Source: a virus. From it: a stretch of 64,000 nt of DNA. A program made the position numbers and the translations under genes. The stretch spans positions 62,001 to 126,000 of IMG/VR virus record IMGVR_UViG_3300044640_001495. The stretch is one strand, 5' to 3'. Every line of letters begins with the position of its first letter. The stretch's first letter is position 1. Below are positions 15,026 through 23,838 of this stretch, piece by piece. The notes beneath the pieces are model-generated. The model saw nothing but the letters and a program-made list of their open reading frames with translations, searched no databases and was not told the DNA's origin.

Positions 15026-15601
15026 ATGAAAAATACTACAAATTACACCCAATTTAAATTTCCCTTCGATGACATCTTAAAGCCAGGCGTCATCTTAGAT
15101 GGAAGATTTTCAAGACATGATACCTGGGGTTTGGATTTCTTGCCTATAGATGAACTAGTGAAAGATGATGTATCGAAATTTTTTGAAGAAAAAGATCTTC
15201 CTTTAAAAAATATATATTTTATGTATGGTCCTGCGCAAGAATCTTTAGTTATTCATGTTGACGGATTTGTTGAAGAGAACGGAACCTTTCACGGAATTCA
15301 TTGCGGATTAAATTGGATTTATGGTTCTACAAATCATGTGATGAAATGGTATTCATCAGATACTGTTGGAGAAACATCTGTAAACAAAGAAGGACTCCGT
15401 AGAACAAGATGGTCAGCAAGTGACTGTGTATCTATTGAAGAATTAACCATCGCTGTACCAACTTTAGTGAGAACAGATATACCTCATAATGTAGTTAATT
15501 TTAGCAATGAAAAAAGATTCTGTGTAAGTTTAAGGTTCGCTGATATAACTTTGACATATCAGCAAGTTCGAGAAAAACTGCTAGATTATATTTTAATTTA
15601 A
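15026..15601 (+). CDS. Oxygenase-like cupin protein
   Basis: The 191-residue protein has SLVIHVDGFVEENG near residues 72-85 (HxD) and VRTDIPHNVVNFSNEKRFCV near residues 151-170, with a distal His and Arg in the usual order for Fe(II)/2OG oxygenases. No closer family can be named. It lies six nucleotides after the previous oxygenase-like gene, probably in one operon. It ends one nucleotide before the convergent neighbour. Confidence 0.58.
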   Translation: MKNTTNYTQFKFPFDDILKPGVILDGRFSRHDTWGLDFLPIDELVKDDVSKFFEEKDLPLKNIYFMYGPAQESLVIHVDGFVEENGTFHGIHCGLNWIYGSTNHVMKWYSSDTVGETSVNKEGLRRTRWSASDCVSIEELTIAVPTLVRTDIPHNVVNFSNEKRFCVSLRFADITLTYQQVREKLLDYILI

Positions 15602-15997
15602 TTACGGCAGTACTCTAGTTAGCTCTAGCTTTGTTTCATCCACAACAACAACAGGTTCGTTGTCTAATTTGATAAGTGTAGCAAACGCAGGTTCGTTTGA
15701 TATTCCGGTGAGTTTATGTCCGCATTTAATTAGATAGTTGTCTCTAGAAGAAAAATAGGTGGATATCTCAGAATTAATTACGGAGGTAAATTCTCTGCAT
15801 TTTGCAACAGATTCGTAATTATATACAGACACTAGTGTTAATCCGTCTTCAGTCCTAGAAATTTCACGACTGATTACTAATCCCGAATTTTGTCTAATAG
15901 TATCAATGATCTCCTGAAAGGCAGCTCCTTCGGGAGTATCCATGTAGAACGGATATTCTTGTGTTAGTCTTTCATAAGTCCAGGTTACTGTTAGCAT
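15602..15997 (-). CDS. Hypothetical protein of the metabolic island
   Basis: This 131-residue protein is unrecognised. The strand-helix pattern (MLTVTWTYERL ... TLVSVYNYESVAKCREFTSV) is reminiscent of dimeric ferredoxin-fold monooxygenase-like or stress-response proteins, but no motif proves this. It has a gagga ribosome site and a late-type ATAAATA element further upstream (16024-16030). Confidence 0.55.
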   Translation of the reverse strand: MLTVTWTYERLTQEYPFYMDTPEGAAFQEIIDTIRQNSGLVISREISRTEDGLTLVSVYNYESVAKCREFTSVINSEISTYFSSRDNYLIKCGHKLTGISNEPAFATLIKLDNEPVVVVDETKLELTRVLP

Positions 15998-16010
15998 ATT
16001 AGTTCCTCGT

Positions 16011-16017
16011 TTAAATA
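16011..16017 (+). promoter_or_regulatory. Late-type promoter element
   Basis: TTAAATA lies 22 nt before the radical SAM gene start at 16040. It is divergent and overlapping in space with the minus-strand element at 16024-16030. Confidence 0.35.
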
Positions 16018-16023
16018 CACTAT

Positions 16024-16030
16024 TATTTAT
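16024..16030 (-). promoter_or_regulatory. Late-type promoter element
   Basis: On the minus strand ATAAATA lies 26 nt before ATG 15997. Confidence 0.4.
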
Positions 16031-16039
16031 CTAAGAGAT

Positions 16040-16963
16040 ATGACAACACTTTATACACCCATCCATTTTAAAAAAAATAACGAAATAGATCCGGAAAACA
16101 GCGAATTTAAAATAGTCTATGTAGACATCGTTCATCGTTGCAATATGGAATGCAGCAATTGCTATCTGCCAAACAGAAGCTACAAAGACATAGAATTTAA
16201 CAAGCTCATTGAAACTATAAGCAAATTTAAAAAAAGAACGGAATTTAGATTAATTGGTGGGGAGCCTACATTACACAAAGATTTACCTAAGATCATAAAA
16301 CTTATAACAAGTATGCCTATCAAGCATCGAATAGTTTTAGTCACAAACGGATTGCGTTTAGCAAATGAAACTTACGTAAAAAAATTAGTGGATGCTGGAT
16401 TAAAAACAGTGTATCTTAGCATGAACGGCGCCGACGATGACACGGTTTATGCTACCATGGATAATTTACGATGTGCAAAGAAAAAAGTTAGAGCATTTCA
16501 AAATTGCGTGGATAATAAGATAAAACTGGCCATTGGTTGTATTCTAGCTAAGGGAATAAACGAACATGTTCCAGATCGTCTGAAAGAGTTGATACAAAAA
16601 AATAATTATCCAGTGGCGTTGGAGTTTAGAAATGTAGGGCAAATTGGTAGATATTCCTTAGAAAAAAATCAAAATTATTCTAGAAAAGAAATTTTAGATA
16701 TTTTAGAAAAAGTTTTTAATTTTGATTCTAATACAGAAGATTGGAAAAATAGTTTAATAGATGATGATTCTTATAGCTGGCATTTTCCTTTAGAAAAAGC
16801 CAAGGCAAAACTGTGTAAGACTACTTCTCTACGTATTACTGATTGGAGTTTAATGGATGAGGGATATCCTGCACAGGACAATCTTAAAAGAGGTAGGATT
16901 ACGGAAAATTTTAAACTGGCTCCTTTTTTCGAGCACCTACGTGAAAACGAAAACGGATATTAA
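16040..16963 (+). CDS. Radical SAM enzyme
   Basis: This 307-residue protein has HRCNMECSNCYLPNR at about residues 33-47, the CxxxCxxC motif that binds the 4Fe-4S cluster. RLIGGEPTLHKDLPK (about 73-87) is the GGEP SAM-binding segment. The layout resembles MoaA/SPASM-type enzymes, but no clear C-terminal cysteine cluster is seen. Radical SAM proteins catalyse difficult C-H chemistry and need Fe-S assembly, which the phage IscU/IscA pair could help with. The substrate is unknown. Confidence 0.88.
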   Translation: MTTLYTPIHFKKNNEIDPENSEFKIVYVDIVHRCNMECSNCYLPNRSYKDIEFNKLIETISKFKKRTEFRLIGGEPTLHKDLPKIIKLITSMPIKHRIVLVTNGLRLANETYVKKLVDAGLKTVYLSMNGADDDTVYATMDNLRCAKKKVRAFQNCVDNKIKLAIGCILAKGINEHVPDRLKELIQKNNYPVALEFRNVGQIGRYSLEKNQNYSRKEILDILEKVFNFDSNTEDWKNSLIDDDSYSWHFPLEKAKAKLCKTTSLRITDWSLMDEGYPAQDNLKRGRITENFKLAPFFEHLRENENGY

Positions 16964-16964
16964 A

Positions 16965-17795
16965 TTATTTTATTGTGACACGATACAGGGATCGTCGGTG
17001 CCCGTCATATCCACCAGTAGCTCTGTGTAAGGTACAACGATTATCCCAGAGCACTAGTTGATTATTAGCCCACCGATGTGTATAGATAAATTTTGGATTT
17101 TTCTGGTGATTAAAAATTTCTGCTAGTATTTTGTAAGATTTATCTTTGTCTAAACCTTCAATTCCAATAGTATAACCTCGATTGCAGTTGATTACTTTCT
17201 TTCCTGTTTCAGGATGCTCCAACACCAACGGATGATGTTGGATCTCATACGCTTCATCTGAATATCTAAGTTTCATTGACCTACCAACATCTGACACCCC
17301 GTATCTAGCATCGGGCGCATACCCGCGTCTAGCAGAATTTATTCCTCGATGATTTTCTAAAATCTGTTTAAGGTCATCGTGAAGTGTGTCGTATGCTTTA
17401 TACAGATCGGAAAATAGTGTATCGCCACCACTCGGTGGAATTTCTTTAGCATATAATGCAGTTCCTTTTGGTGGCTCTTTCATGTGGAACCAATCAGAAT
17501 GCCAACCTTCGGCAAATATTTCAGTAGATTCGTTAGGCTCTCTCAGCACTTCTGCTACATAGTCTGATCCGTTAATTGGATCAATAAACGGATCTCGACA
17601 ATGCTCACCAAAATATAATACAAATTTTTCCAAGTCATTCACTGTAAGATGCTGATCAACAAAAATCAATACTTGGTACTTATTCCATAATTCTTTTATT
17701 TCCGTTATGTAGTGTGAATCTATTTTGGAAGAAAAATCTACGCCACTAATATAGGCGCCGTATTGAGTGTCTGTTGGAGTAATTGAAATTTTCAT
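16965..17795 (-). CDS. TauD/TfdA-family 2OG dioxygenase
   Basis: This 276-residue protein has the full TauD/TfdA set. EGWHSDWFHMKEPPKGTALY (residues 96-115) contains HxD; SGGDTLFSDLYKAYDTL follows. HRWANNQLVLWDNRCTLHRA near residues 242-261 carries the distal His, and the closing RRSLYRVTI the 2OG Arg. The family hydroxylates small molecules such as taurine, or acts in natural-product pathways. The stop codon of the adjacent desaturase gene overlaps its start. Confidence 0.88.
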   Translation of the reverse strand: MKISITPTDTQYGAYISGVDFSSKIDSHYITEIKELWNKYQVLIFVDQHLTVNDLEKFVLYFGEHCRDPFIDPINGSDYVAEVLREPNESTEIFAEGWHSDWFHMKEPPKGTALYAKEIPPSGGDTLFSDLYKAYDTLHDDLKQILENHRGINSARRGYAPDARYGVSDVGRSMKLRYSDEAYEIQHHPLVLEHPETGKKVINCNRGYTIGIEGLDKDKSYKILAEIFNHQKNPKFIYTHRWANNQLVLWDNRCTLHRATGGYDGHRRSLYRVTIK

Positions 17796-18553
17796 AATTT
17801 AAAAAATTTGTTTATAATTATACCAAAAAAGTCATAGTCGTGAGATTCTACTTTGGTAGTAGAGCTTGCCGCATATGCGTGGTGATTATTATGGAGGTGA
17901 CCTCCTTTTAAAAGAAAAACCATTGCTCTTGAATTTTTGTTTCTGCTACTTTCCCCTGTGATAAAATCTTGTGTTCCTATTCCGTCATGGCAATAAATGT
18001 TTACCAATCCGTTTAAATACAATCCCAATATTGCTGAAAAACTAAAAATATAAACATAAGAAACGAGCCCAAAAAGAAATATAAAGATTATAGAAAATCC
18101 TATATATAATTCATAATACCATTTGGCAAGAAATCTAAATCTAAAATCTTTTAGGTAGTCCCGTACCATCGACGGATTTACTGAAATAGGATTTAACCAG
18201 TATAGAACTTTTAATTTTCCTTTAAGTGGAGTATGCGGATCTTTTTCTGTATCAGTAAATGCATGATGCATTCGATGTATACCTACATAGGATAACAACG
18301 GCCCTTGCATATTAAAGAAATGTAAAAAAATCAATAAATTCTCTTTAAATTTTGTAGTCTTAAAACTTTTATGTGTGAAATATCTATGGGCACCTATCTC
18401 GTCGCCTATACCTTTAAATAATTCTTTAGCAATTAAGCCAGCAATTATTCCTAAAAAACTAAAATGATAAAACAACACCCAAAGTAAAAGTCCATGTTGA
18501 ATCAATATTAACGAATGATGATAGCGATGAAAGGTGTAAGTTCCTATCTGCAT
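17792..18553 (-). CDS. Membrane fatty acid desaturase
   Basis: The 253-residue protein has three His boxes: AHRYFTH (near residue 53), HRMHHAFTDTEKDPHTP (near 90) and HLHNNHHAY (near 222). Hydrophobic segments lie between them. It is an acyl-lipid/acyl-CoA desaturase family member, clearly diverged from the other two copies in the window. It overlaps or abuts the TauD-like gene and the third desaturase gene on the minus strand, forming a three-gene run. Confidence 0.9.
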   Translation of the reverse strand: MQIGTYTFHRYHHSLILIQHGLLLWVLFYHFSFLGIIAGLIAKELFKGIGDEIGAHRYFTHKSFKTTKFKENLLIFLHFFNMQGPLLSYVGIHRMHHAFTDTEKDPHTPLKGKLKVLYWLNPISVNPSMVRDYLKDFRFRFLAKWYYELYIGFSIIFIFLFGLVSYVYIFSFSAILGLYLNGLVNIYCHDGIGTQDFITGESSRNKNSRAMVFLLKGGHLHNNHHAYAASSTTKVESHDYDFFGIIINKFFKL

Positions 18554-19365
18554 TAGTCTGTTCCTGTTCTAAGCGATCCAGGTTTAGCTATCAGCTCAAT
18601 AATTCGTCTAGCAAAATCAAAATCTCCAGGATGTGTTTCGTAGCTGTAATGTCCGGGACGTGCATGATGATTATTGTGCAGTCCGCTGCCCAGTGTAATC
18701 CAATTAAAGATACCCCTTAAATTTCTGCTGTTATCCCCTGTTTCATGTTCTCTAGTTCCATAGTTTGGCGTATGTCCAAAAGTTGCAATTATTGCTTCAC
18801 TGTGTGTTTGTAGAACTCCAGCACCCATAAAAAAGAAAACGGCCAATTCCCATTTTATAACAAATAACAATACAAATGTGATCCAGAAAATTTTATAGTA
18901 ATGATCGCTCATAAATTTCATTACAGGATCCCTAAGCATTTTTCTACAAAACATTGGGTTAAGTTTAGGAGGATTGTTCTGCCATGTCAAATACGCATGC
19001 CAAAAACCTTTAGTAGGAGTATGAGGATCTAGATCAGTATCACTATATCTATGATGATAGGGAGTATGTATGTTTGCCATCCAAACTGGACTGCCTCTAC
19101 CTGCTAGCAGTCCTAGATATACTCCAACAATTTCTAAAATTTTATGCGTCTGGAAGGCAGAATGTGAAATATACCTATGATAGAAAATATTAAATCCAAT
19201 GAATCCAATAAAGAACCATCCTACATACGCAGCTAACAGCCACCATGCCGATGTCATATCTAACAGTACCATCGCGATACCACTGATAAATATCACATGC
19301 TGCGGTATCGTTATTGTTCTTAGATTTTTATTGATTGAAATTTTTTGTAGTAGATTTGTTAACAT
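18553..19365 (-). CDS. Membrane fatty acid desaturase
   Basis: This 270-residue protein has YHRYISHSAF (near residue 62), HTPYHHRYSDTDLDPHTP (near 99) and GLHNNHHARPG (near 233), the three di-iron His boxes. It also has several hydrophobic spans. It is the first gene of a minus-strand run: desaturase, desaturase, TauD-like dioxygenase. The TTAAATA element 5 nt before its ATG predicts a leaderless transcript. Three distinct desaturases suggest sequential desaturation of one acyl chain or different acyl positions. Confidence 0.9.
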   Translation of the reverse strand: MLTNLLQKISINKNLRTITIPQHVIFISGIAMVLLDMTSAWWLLAAYVGWFFIGFIGFNIFYHRYISHSAFQTHKILEIVGVYLGLLAGRGSPVWMANIHTPYHHRYSDTDLDPHTPTKGFWHAYLTWQNNPPKLNPMFCRKMLRDPVMKFMSDHYYKIFWITFVLLFVIKWELAVFFFMGAGVLQTHSEAIIATFGHTPNYGTREHETGDNSRNLRGIFNWITLGSGLHNNHHARPGHYSYETHPGDFDFARRIIELIAKPGSLRTGTD

Positions 19366-19370
19366 ACCCT

Positions 19371-19377
19371 TATTTAA
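19371..19377 (-). promoter_or_regulatory. Late-type promoter, leaderless mRNA predicted
   Basis: Minus-strand TTAAATA is followed by AGGGT (5 nt) and ATG 19365. Confidence 0.5.
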
Positions 19378-19382
19378 TTAAA

Positions 19383-20195
19383 ATGATTCACACCACTCAA
19401 ATTCCTTCTCAACACTGGCCAAAAAAGTTTGATCAATTTCGAGATTTGATTTATATTCCTCTAGATCTCCCAGAACCTCCTAAGGTCGATATCGATCTAT
19501 TTACAGATTGGGCCTTCACAAAAGCCCCCAAACTTGTAGGAAATATTAATCATCCCGAGACCGGTCAAAAAATTATGCATTTCGAGGAACGGGGTATGAA
19601 AGGCTGGGGATTTTATCCCTGGATCCAAGTTAGTGCATTTCATCACGGATACAGCAATTCTTGGATTTCAGAGTTTGATAAGATATTTCCAGATGTAGTT
19701 GAATACATTCATCTTTTCCCCTACAATATATTGTCCGGAGTAACTATCCTTTTACAAAAATCAAACGTGGCAGCTCCATTGCACACCGATGCCGATGATT
19801 GGCTAGGGATGAGATTTTATCTTCACAACGAAGTTAAAGAGGATGCGTTATATTTTTGTCCTAGAAAAACCAACGAAAACAATCGCATATCCACTTACAT
19901 TATAGAATCAGAAAATGTGTACCCACAAGAATGGGAGAAATACGTAGATTTAAATAAAAAAATTTACAGCAGTCATCCTTGCCAGAGACACGCCTGGGCG
20001 TTGACTAGTACGAGAGCAGCACACGGTATCGAAGCATTTGAATACGATCGATGTGCTAGGGTGACATTTTTAGTTCATTCGCATCGACCTTCTGTGAATC
20101 ACAACGCCTGGAACCCTGATAAATTGTATGACTTACTTACAAGATCTGTAAACAAATATTCAGATTATGCAATATGGTGGGAATCTTCAAAATAA
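19383..20195 (+). CDS. Fe(II)/2OG oxygenase-like protein
   Basis: The start at ATG 19383 gives 270 residues (MIHTTQIPSQHWPKKF...). SNVAAPLHTDADDWLGMRFY near residues 132-151 gives HxD, and STRAAHGIEAFEYDRCARVT near residues 212-231 gives the distal His and Arg. This order fits aspartyl/asparaginyl hydroxylase-like or related cupin oxygenases. The longer frame upstream would overlap the divergent desaturase gene and is rejected. The B12/radical SAM gene follows after three nucleotides. Confidence 0.65.
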   Translation: MIHTTQIPSQHWPKKFDQFRDLIYIPLDLPEPPKVDIDLFTDWAFTKAPKLVGNINHPETGQKIMHFEERGMKGWGFYPWIQVSAFHHGYSNSWISEFDKIFPDVVEYIHLFPYNILSGVTILLQKSNVAAPLHTDADDWLGMRFYLHNEVKEDALYFCPRKTNENNRISTYIIESENVYPQEWEKYVDLNKKIYSSHPCQRHAWALTSTRAAHGIEAFEYDRCARVTFLVHSHRPSVNHNAWNPDKLYDLLTRSVNKYSDYAIWWESSK

Positions 20196-20198
20196 AAA

Positions 20199-21635
20199 AT
20201 GCAAGTACTCATACTCACTACTAACACTGATCCTCGTAGACAGGTACGATATCTTGGACCATACCAGATAGCTTGGTGGTTGAGATCTAATGGCTATTCA
20301 ACGCAGGTACTTGATTACATTTACTTTATGACAAAGGAACAGAGATTATCTCTATTAAAAAAATTCATTACGACAGAAACAAAAATAGTAGGATATGCTC
20401 CTTTTGCTTTGCTTAAAACAAATCAAAGATTTGTACATGGTGAACAACTAATTCATGATATCCTAGATGAAGTCAAAGAAAATTTTCCCTGGGTTAAAAT
20501 TGTCATCGGGGGAGTCTGGGCAATAAATTGGATCAACTACGGTCGGAAAAAAATTAATTGGAAGGTAGATGCTGTGTTTAAAGATGAAGCGGAACACAGC
20601 TTTCTCGAATACTGCCATTATATTTTTAAAGGATCTTCTCATCCTAAGTTTACCATAGAAAACGATGTTAAGATAATACATCCTACACAAAAATATGATA
20701 TTCAAAATTGTTCAATGCGTTATGAAAAAAATGATTTTATCCTACCAGAAGAATCTCTTCCTTTAGAATTAAGTAGAGGTTGTATATTTAAATGCAAGTT
20801 TTGTCAATATCCTAACATAGGAAAAGACAAAGATGATTTTAATAAATCTATGGAGAGTATTAAACAATCTTTAATTCATAACTATGAAAACTTTGGAACC
20901 ACTAGATATCATCTATCAGATGATACACTGAATAGCCATAGAGAAAGAACAAGAGCATTCTGTGAGATGGTAAAGCAATTACCTTTCACAATAGAATATA
21001 TAGGATATGCTAGACTAGACCTGTTGTACATATGGCCGGAACAACAAGAACTATTACCCGAAAGTGGTTTGGTAAGTTGCCATTTTGGTATCGAATCATT
21101 CGACCCCGAATCTTGTAAAATCATAGGAAAAGGTTGGGGCGCCAAAAATAATAAATCTTCACTTAGAGACATCAGAACAAAATGGGGTGATGATGTGATA
21201 ATAAACTGCTCTATGATAGTGGGCCTTGGAAAAGAAACAGAACAAGACTGGCAAGATTCTCAAGAATGGTTTATACAGAATAAAATTCACGACTGGTTTT
21301 ATAATGTGCTATCGATACATAAAGGCGTTGCATCAAGTGAATTTGAAAGAGAATATGAAAAATATGGTTATAGATTTATTAATGATAGTGATTGGGAATG
21401 GGTTTCTAGCCATATGACTAGAGACAGAGCCACCGAATGGGTTAACAATAATATAAAAAAAATAGCTGGTATAGCAGTTCCTAGTGTTTGGAATTATTCG
21501 GCGCATAGAAATATAGGATTTTCCAAACAAGAGATTCTCGACAGCAATTATCTAGATCTTTTCGAAATCCGAGTAAAAAATCAGATGACAGAAAAACTTA
21601 TAGAAAAATATTATAAGCTGGCAATGGAGTATTAA
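20199..21635 (+). CDS. B12-binding-like radical SAM enzyme
   Basis: The 478-residue protein has an N-terminal Rossmann-like segment (LTTNTDPRRQ...ENFPWVKIVIGGVWA, residues 1-110) of the cobalamin-binding type, without an obvious canonical DxHxxG. ELSRGCIFKCKFCQYPNIG near residues 190-208 follows, with CxxxCxxC for the 4Fe-4S cluster. Such enzymes methylate unactivated carbon or phosphorus or perform ring chemistry in natural-product pathways. It is flanked by two oxygenase-like genes three and one nucleotides away, so they are almost certainly co-transcribed. Confidence 0.85.
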   Translation: MQVLILTTNTDPRRQVRYLGPYQIAWWLRSNGYSTQVLDYIYFMTKEQRLSLLKKFITTETKIVGYAPFALLKTNQRFVHGEQLIHDILDEVKENFPWVKIVIGGVWAINWINYGRKKINWKVDAVFKDEAEHSFLEYCHYIFKGSSHPKFTIENDVKIIHPTQKYDIQNCSMRYEKNDFILPEESLPLELSRGCIFKCKFCQYPNIGKDKDDFNKSMESIKQSLIHNYENFGTTRYHLSDDTLNSHRERTRAFCEMVKQLPFTIEYIGYARLDLLYIWPEQQELLPESGLVSCHFGIESFDPESCKIIGKGWGAKNNKSSLRDIRTKWGDDVIINCSMIVGLGKETEQDWQDSQEWFIQNKIHDWFYNVLSIHKGVASSEFEREYEKYGYRFINDSDWEWVSSHMTRDRATEWVNNNIKKIAGIAVPSVWNYSAHRNIGFSKQEILDSNYLDLFEIRVKNQMTEKLIEKYYKLAMEY

Positions 21636-21636
21636 C

Positions 21637-22218
21637 ATGGAAAAATGTTTTAGAAAACTTAATCTTGGAATTCCCGAAGATCATAAAATTTTTAAAGAAT
21701 ATCGTAGTTTCAATTATAGTCAGGTAGAAGTTAAATTATATGATTCGTCAAAAACTTTTAAACAATATAATCTACCTAAAGACTATTTTTTAGGAACCGA
21801 AGTACACAAAGTAATGTGTGATCTAAATTTACGTGCATCTATATTTTTAATAGAAGCCAACCATTTTTACAATTGGCATAGAGACGCATGGCGGAATATA
21901 ACTCTTAACTTGACGCTAGGTGAGGATGAAAATTATCTTGTTTTATTCGCTCCTGATGCAAATCCTAAAGAATCTACTGGGTCTATGATGTACGAAAGAT
22001 TTATCGAACTCAAATACGATCACAACAAATTTGTGTTATTGAACACACAAATTCCACATTTCACTGTCACTACAGGAATCAAAGATAGGTATCTATTAAC
22101 AATTGCACATTATTCTGGAAAACCAACAGAGTCTCTAAAAAATCGACCATGCGACGATTACACAGAATTTGAAAATACACTTCAATATTTCGCTGAACGG
22201 AATCTAGTCAAAGATTGA
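21637..22218 (+). CDS. Small Fe(II)/2OG oxygenase-like protein
   Basis: The 193-residue protein has ANHFYNWHRDAWRNITLNL near residues 74-92 (HRD iron pair) and FVLLNTQIPHFTVTTGIKDR near residues 130-149 (distal His and following Arg). This is the same minimal pattern as the products at 7632 and 14525. The start immediately follows the stop of the radical SAM gene. Confidence 0.62.
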   Translation: MEKCFRKLNLGIPEDHKIFKEYRSFNYSQVEVKLYDSSKTFKQYNLPKDYFLGTEVHKVMCDLNLRASIFLIEANHFYNWHRDAWRNITLNLTLGEDENYLVLFAPDANPKESTGSMMYERFIELKYDHNKFVLLNTQIPHFTVTTGIKDRYLLTIAHYSGKPTESLKNRPCDDYTEFENTLQYFAERNLVKD

Positions 22219-22860
22219 TTATAAAGAAATTAAAAAATCATTATTTCTATATTGATTTTTCAAATAACCAATTCGATAAAGAAGATCTACATTCCAGGTT
22301 CTATTTCTCATCATTTGCCTATATCTTGGATGTGACGGCATTGTACCAGCAGGAATAATTGCCTCGTCAAAAAATTCATACCTATCTTTTATTATTGGTA
22401 TCTGTTGTCTCATTCTATTCCAGCGGTTGGTAGTTTTAGGATTAGCCACAATAAAATCATAGGAATAATATCCTATACTTTCTGCATGTGAAATGAGCAA
22501 TGTGCTGGTGTCAGCAATGCCATTATCCACAGCATTGAAAATAGAATTATTAGGACTACAAAGTATTATACATTGCCGCCAAGATTTGATCATATTCCAG
22601 AACTGACCAATAGCAATACATTTAATATTTTCTTCTTTGTCAAATACTAGAGCAATCTTATTTTTAGTTTGAGTTTCATTAGAAATCATTGTTTCGATAG
22701 ATTTGATAAAAACAGAGATATCAAAATCTTTATCATCAAAAGGATACGACCAAATTTTGGAAGTGTTCTGTTTATAATTTTTGGTGTCAACTAATAATTT
22801 TTCTAGATATACTAGATCATCTATAGTTCCAAACCTAGAGGAATATTCAGGATTTATCAT
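22219..22860 (-). CDS. Hypothetical protein, possibly acyltransferase fold
   Basis: This 213-residue protein begins with a GNAT-like N-terminus (SRFGTIDDLVYLEKLLVDTK). A central NKIALVFDKEENIKCIAIGQ strand pair and a later helix follow. The acetyl-CoA loop is not recognisable, so the fold call is weak. It overlaps the PLP enzyme gene by 14 nt on the same strand, which suggests a functional pair. Confidence 0.5.
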   Translation of the reverse strand: MINPEYSSRFGTIDDLVYLEKLLVDTKNYKQNTSKIWSYPFDDKDFDISVFIKSIETMISNETQTKNKIALVFDKEENIKCIAIGQFWNMIKSWRQCIILCSPNNSIFNAVDNGIADTSTLLISHAESIGYYSYDFIVANPKTTNRWNRMRQQIPIIKDRYEFFDEAIIPAGTMPSHPRYRQMMRNRTWNVDLLYRIGYLKNQYRNNDFLISL

Positions 22861-23782
22861 AGAAGTTGTGCGGCAACATTTCTGATTTTAGATATTTTGA
22901 AAAACAAAGTCTATTTTCTTTTATTCCACGATTGTATTCTTCGAATGACTCAGTAGAAGTTGCGAAAAAAACACACTTTGACATTTCTACTTTTAAAATT
23001 TCACAAAACTTTTCTTGTACTGCACGATATTTTTGATAATTGTAATCGGCAGTATATCGTTGTAATAGTTTTAATCCAACCGCAGCCGACAGTCTATTGA
23101 CGTATTTGTTTTTATTATAAACATATAAAGCATCATCATTGTCTTCTTTGGTTAGTCTCATGCCGATTCTAAGGTGTTGTACCGGAAAATTTTTACTAAG
23201 GCTGAATGTGATATCAGTAATACATTCATAAGAAAAATCAAAATTGATTCCGCCACAAACTCCAAAGTAGCAACAGTCGATTAACACTGGAACTTTTAGT
23301 GCTTCACAAGTTTCTAAAACCGAATCAGTCATTACATGTTCATTTCCGGTGCCAGCGAACGGAAGACTAAAAATCACCACGTCATTTTCTTGTATTGGTT
23401 CATCTTCAATACAGACACTCTGATCAAAATATAGCTTGGCAGCTATTGAATGATACATGTATTCGCCTCGAAAATACCTTAACCTACGATTACGATTTTT
23501 TAGATAAAATTTATCAAAAGCTTCTGTGGTTCCGTTTGAAAAAGCGAGGCCTTGGAATTTTTCCAAACCTATAACTTGATTAGAGGTGGTTTTCATTATC
23601 CATGCTTTATACTCTTTTGTAAATTTATCGTGTATTTCATCATCATTCATACAATCATTTTGCAGAACATCAACAATGATATCAGATACTTCTTGTTCTA
23701 AATCTTGATCTTTAATGCAATGTACACTGCCAAAAGGTAATTTTTTTAATTCTAGTAATTTATTCCAAGTATTGTTTTTCAT
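22847..23782 (-). CDS. PLP-dependent aminotransferase-like enzyme
   Basis: The start at 23782 gives 311 residues. ATG 23782 lies 4 nt after an ATAAATA element; an open frame further upstream overlaps the divergent gene and is rejected. Fold-type I features are visible: LAFSNGTTEAFDKFYLK (cofactor phosphate region), PVLIDCCYFGVCGG (Asp that pairs with the PLP pyridine nitrogen) and ITFSLSKNFPVQHLRIGMRL (candidate Schiff-base lysine in SLSKNF). It is shorter than typical enzymes of about 390 residues. The reaction and substrate are unknown. Confidence 0.72.
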   Translation of the reverse strand: MKNNTWNKLLELKKLPFGSVHCIKDQDLEQEVSDIIVDVLQNDCMNDDEIHDKFTKEYKAWIMKTTSNQVIGLEKFQGLAFSNGTTEAFDKFYLKNRNRRLRYFRGEYMYHSIAAKLYFDQSVCIEDEPIQENDVVIFSLPFAGTGNEHVMTDSVLETCEALKVPVLIDCCYFGVCGGINFDFSYECITDITFSLSKNFPVQHLRIGMRLTKEDNDDALYVYNKNKYVNRLSAAVGLKLLQRYTADYNYQKYRAVQEKFCEILKVEMSKCVFFATSTESFEEYNRGIKENRLCFSKYLKSEMLPHNFYDKS

Positions 23783-23786
23783 GAAA

Positions 23787-23793
23787 TATTTAT
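23787..23793 (-). promoter_or_regulatory. Late-type promoter, leaderless mRNA predicted
   Basis: Minus-strand ATAAATA is followed by 4 nt and ATG 23782. It is divergent from the plus-strand ATAAATA at 23810. Confidence 0.5.
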
Positions 23794-23809
23794 CATAGCA
23801 CTTTATTGC

Positions 23810-23816
23810 ATAAATA
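23810..23816 (+). promoter_or_regulatory. Late-type promoter element
   Basis: ATAAATA lies 22 nt before the GTG start of the TctC-like gene. An acggag ribosome site lies between them. Confidence 0.45.
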
Positions 23817-23838
23817 TTTTCACTTACGGAGATGAGTA

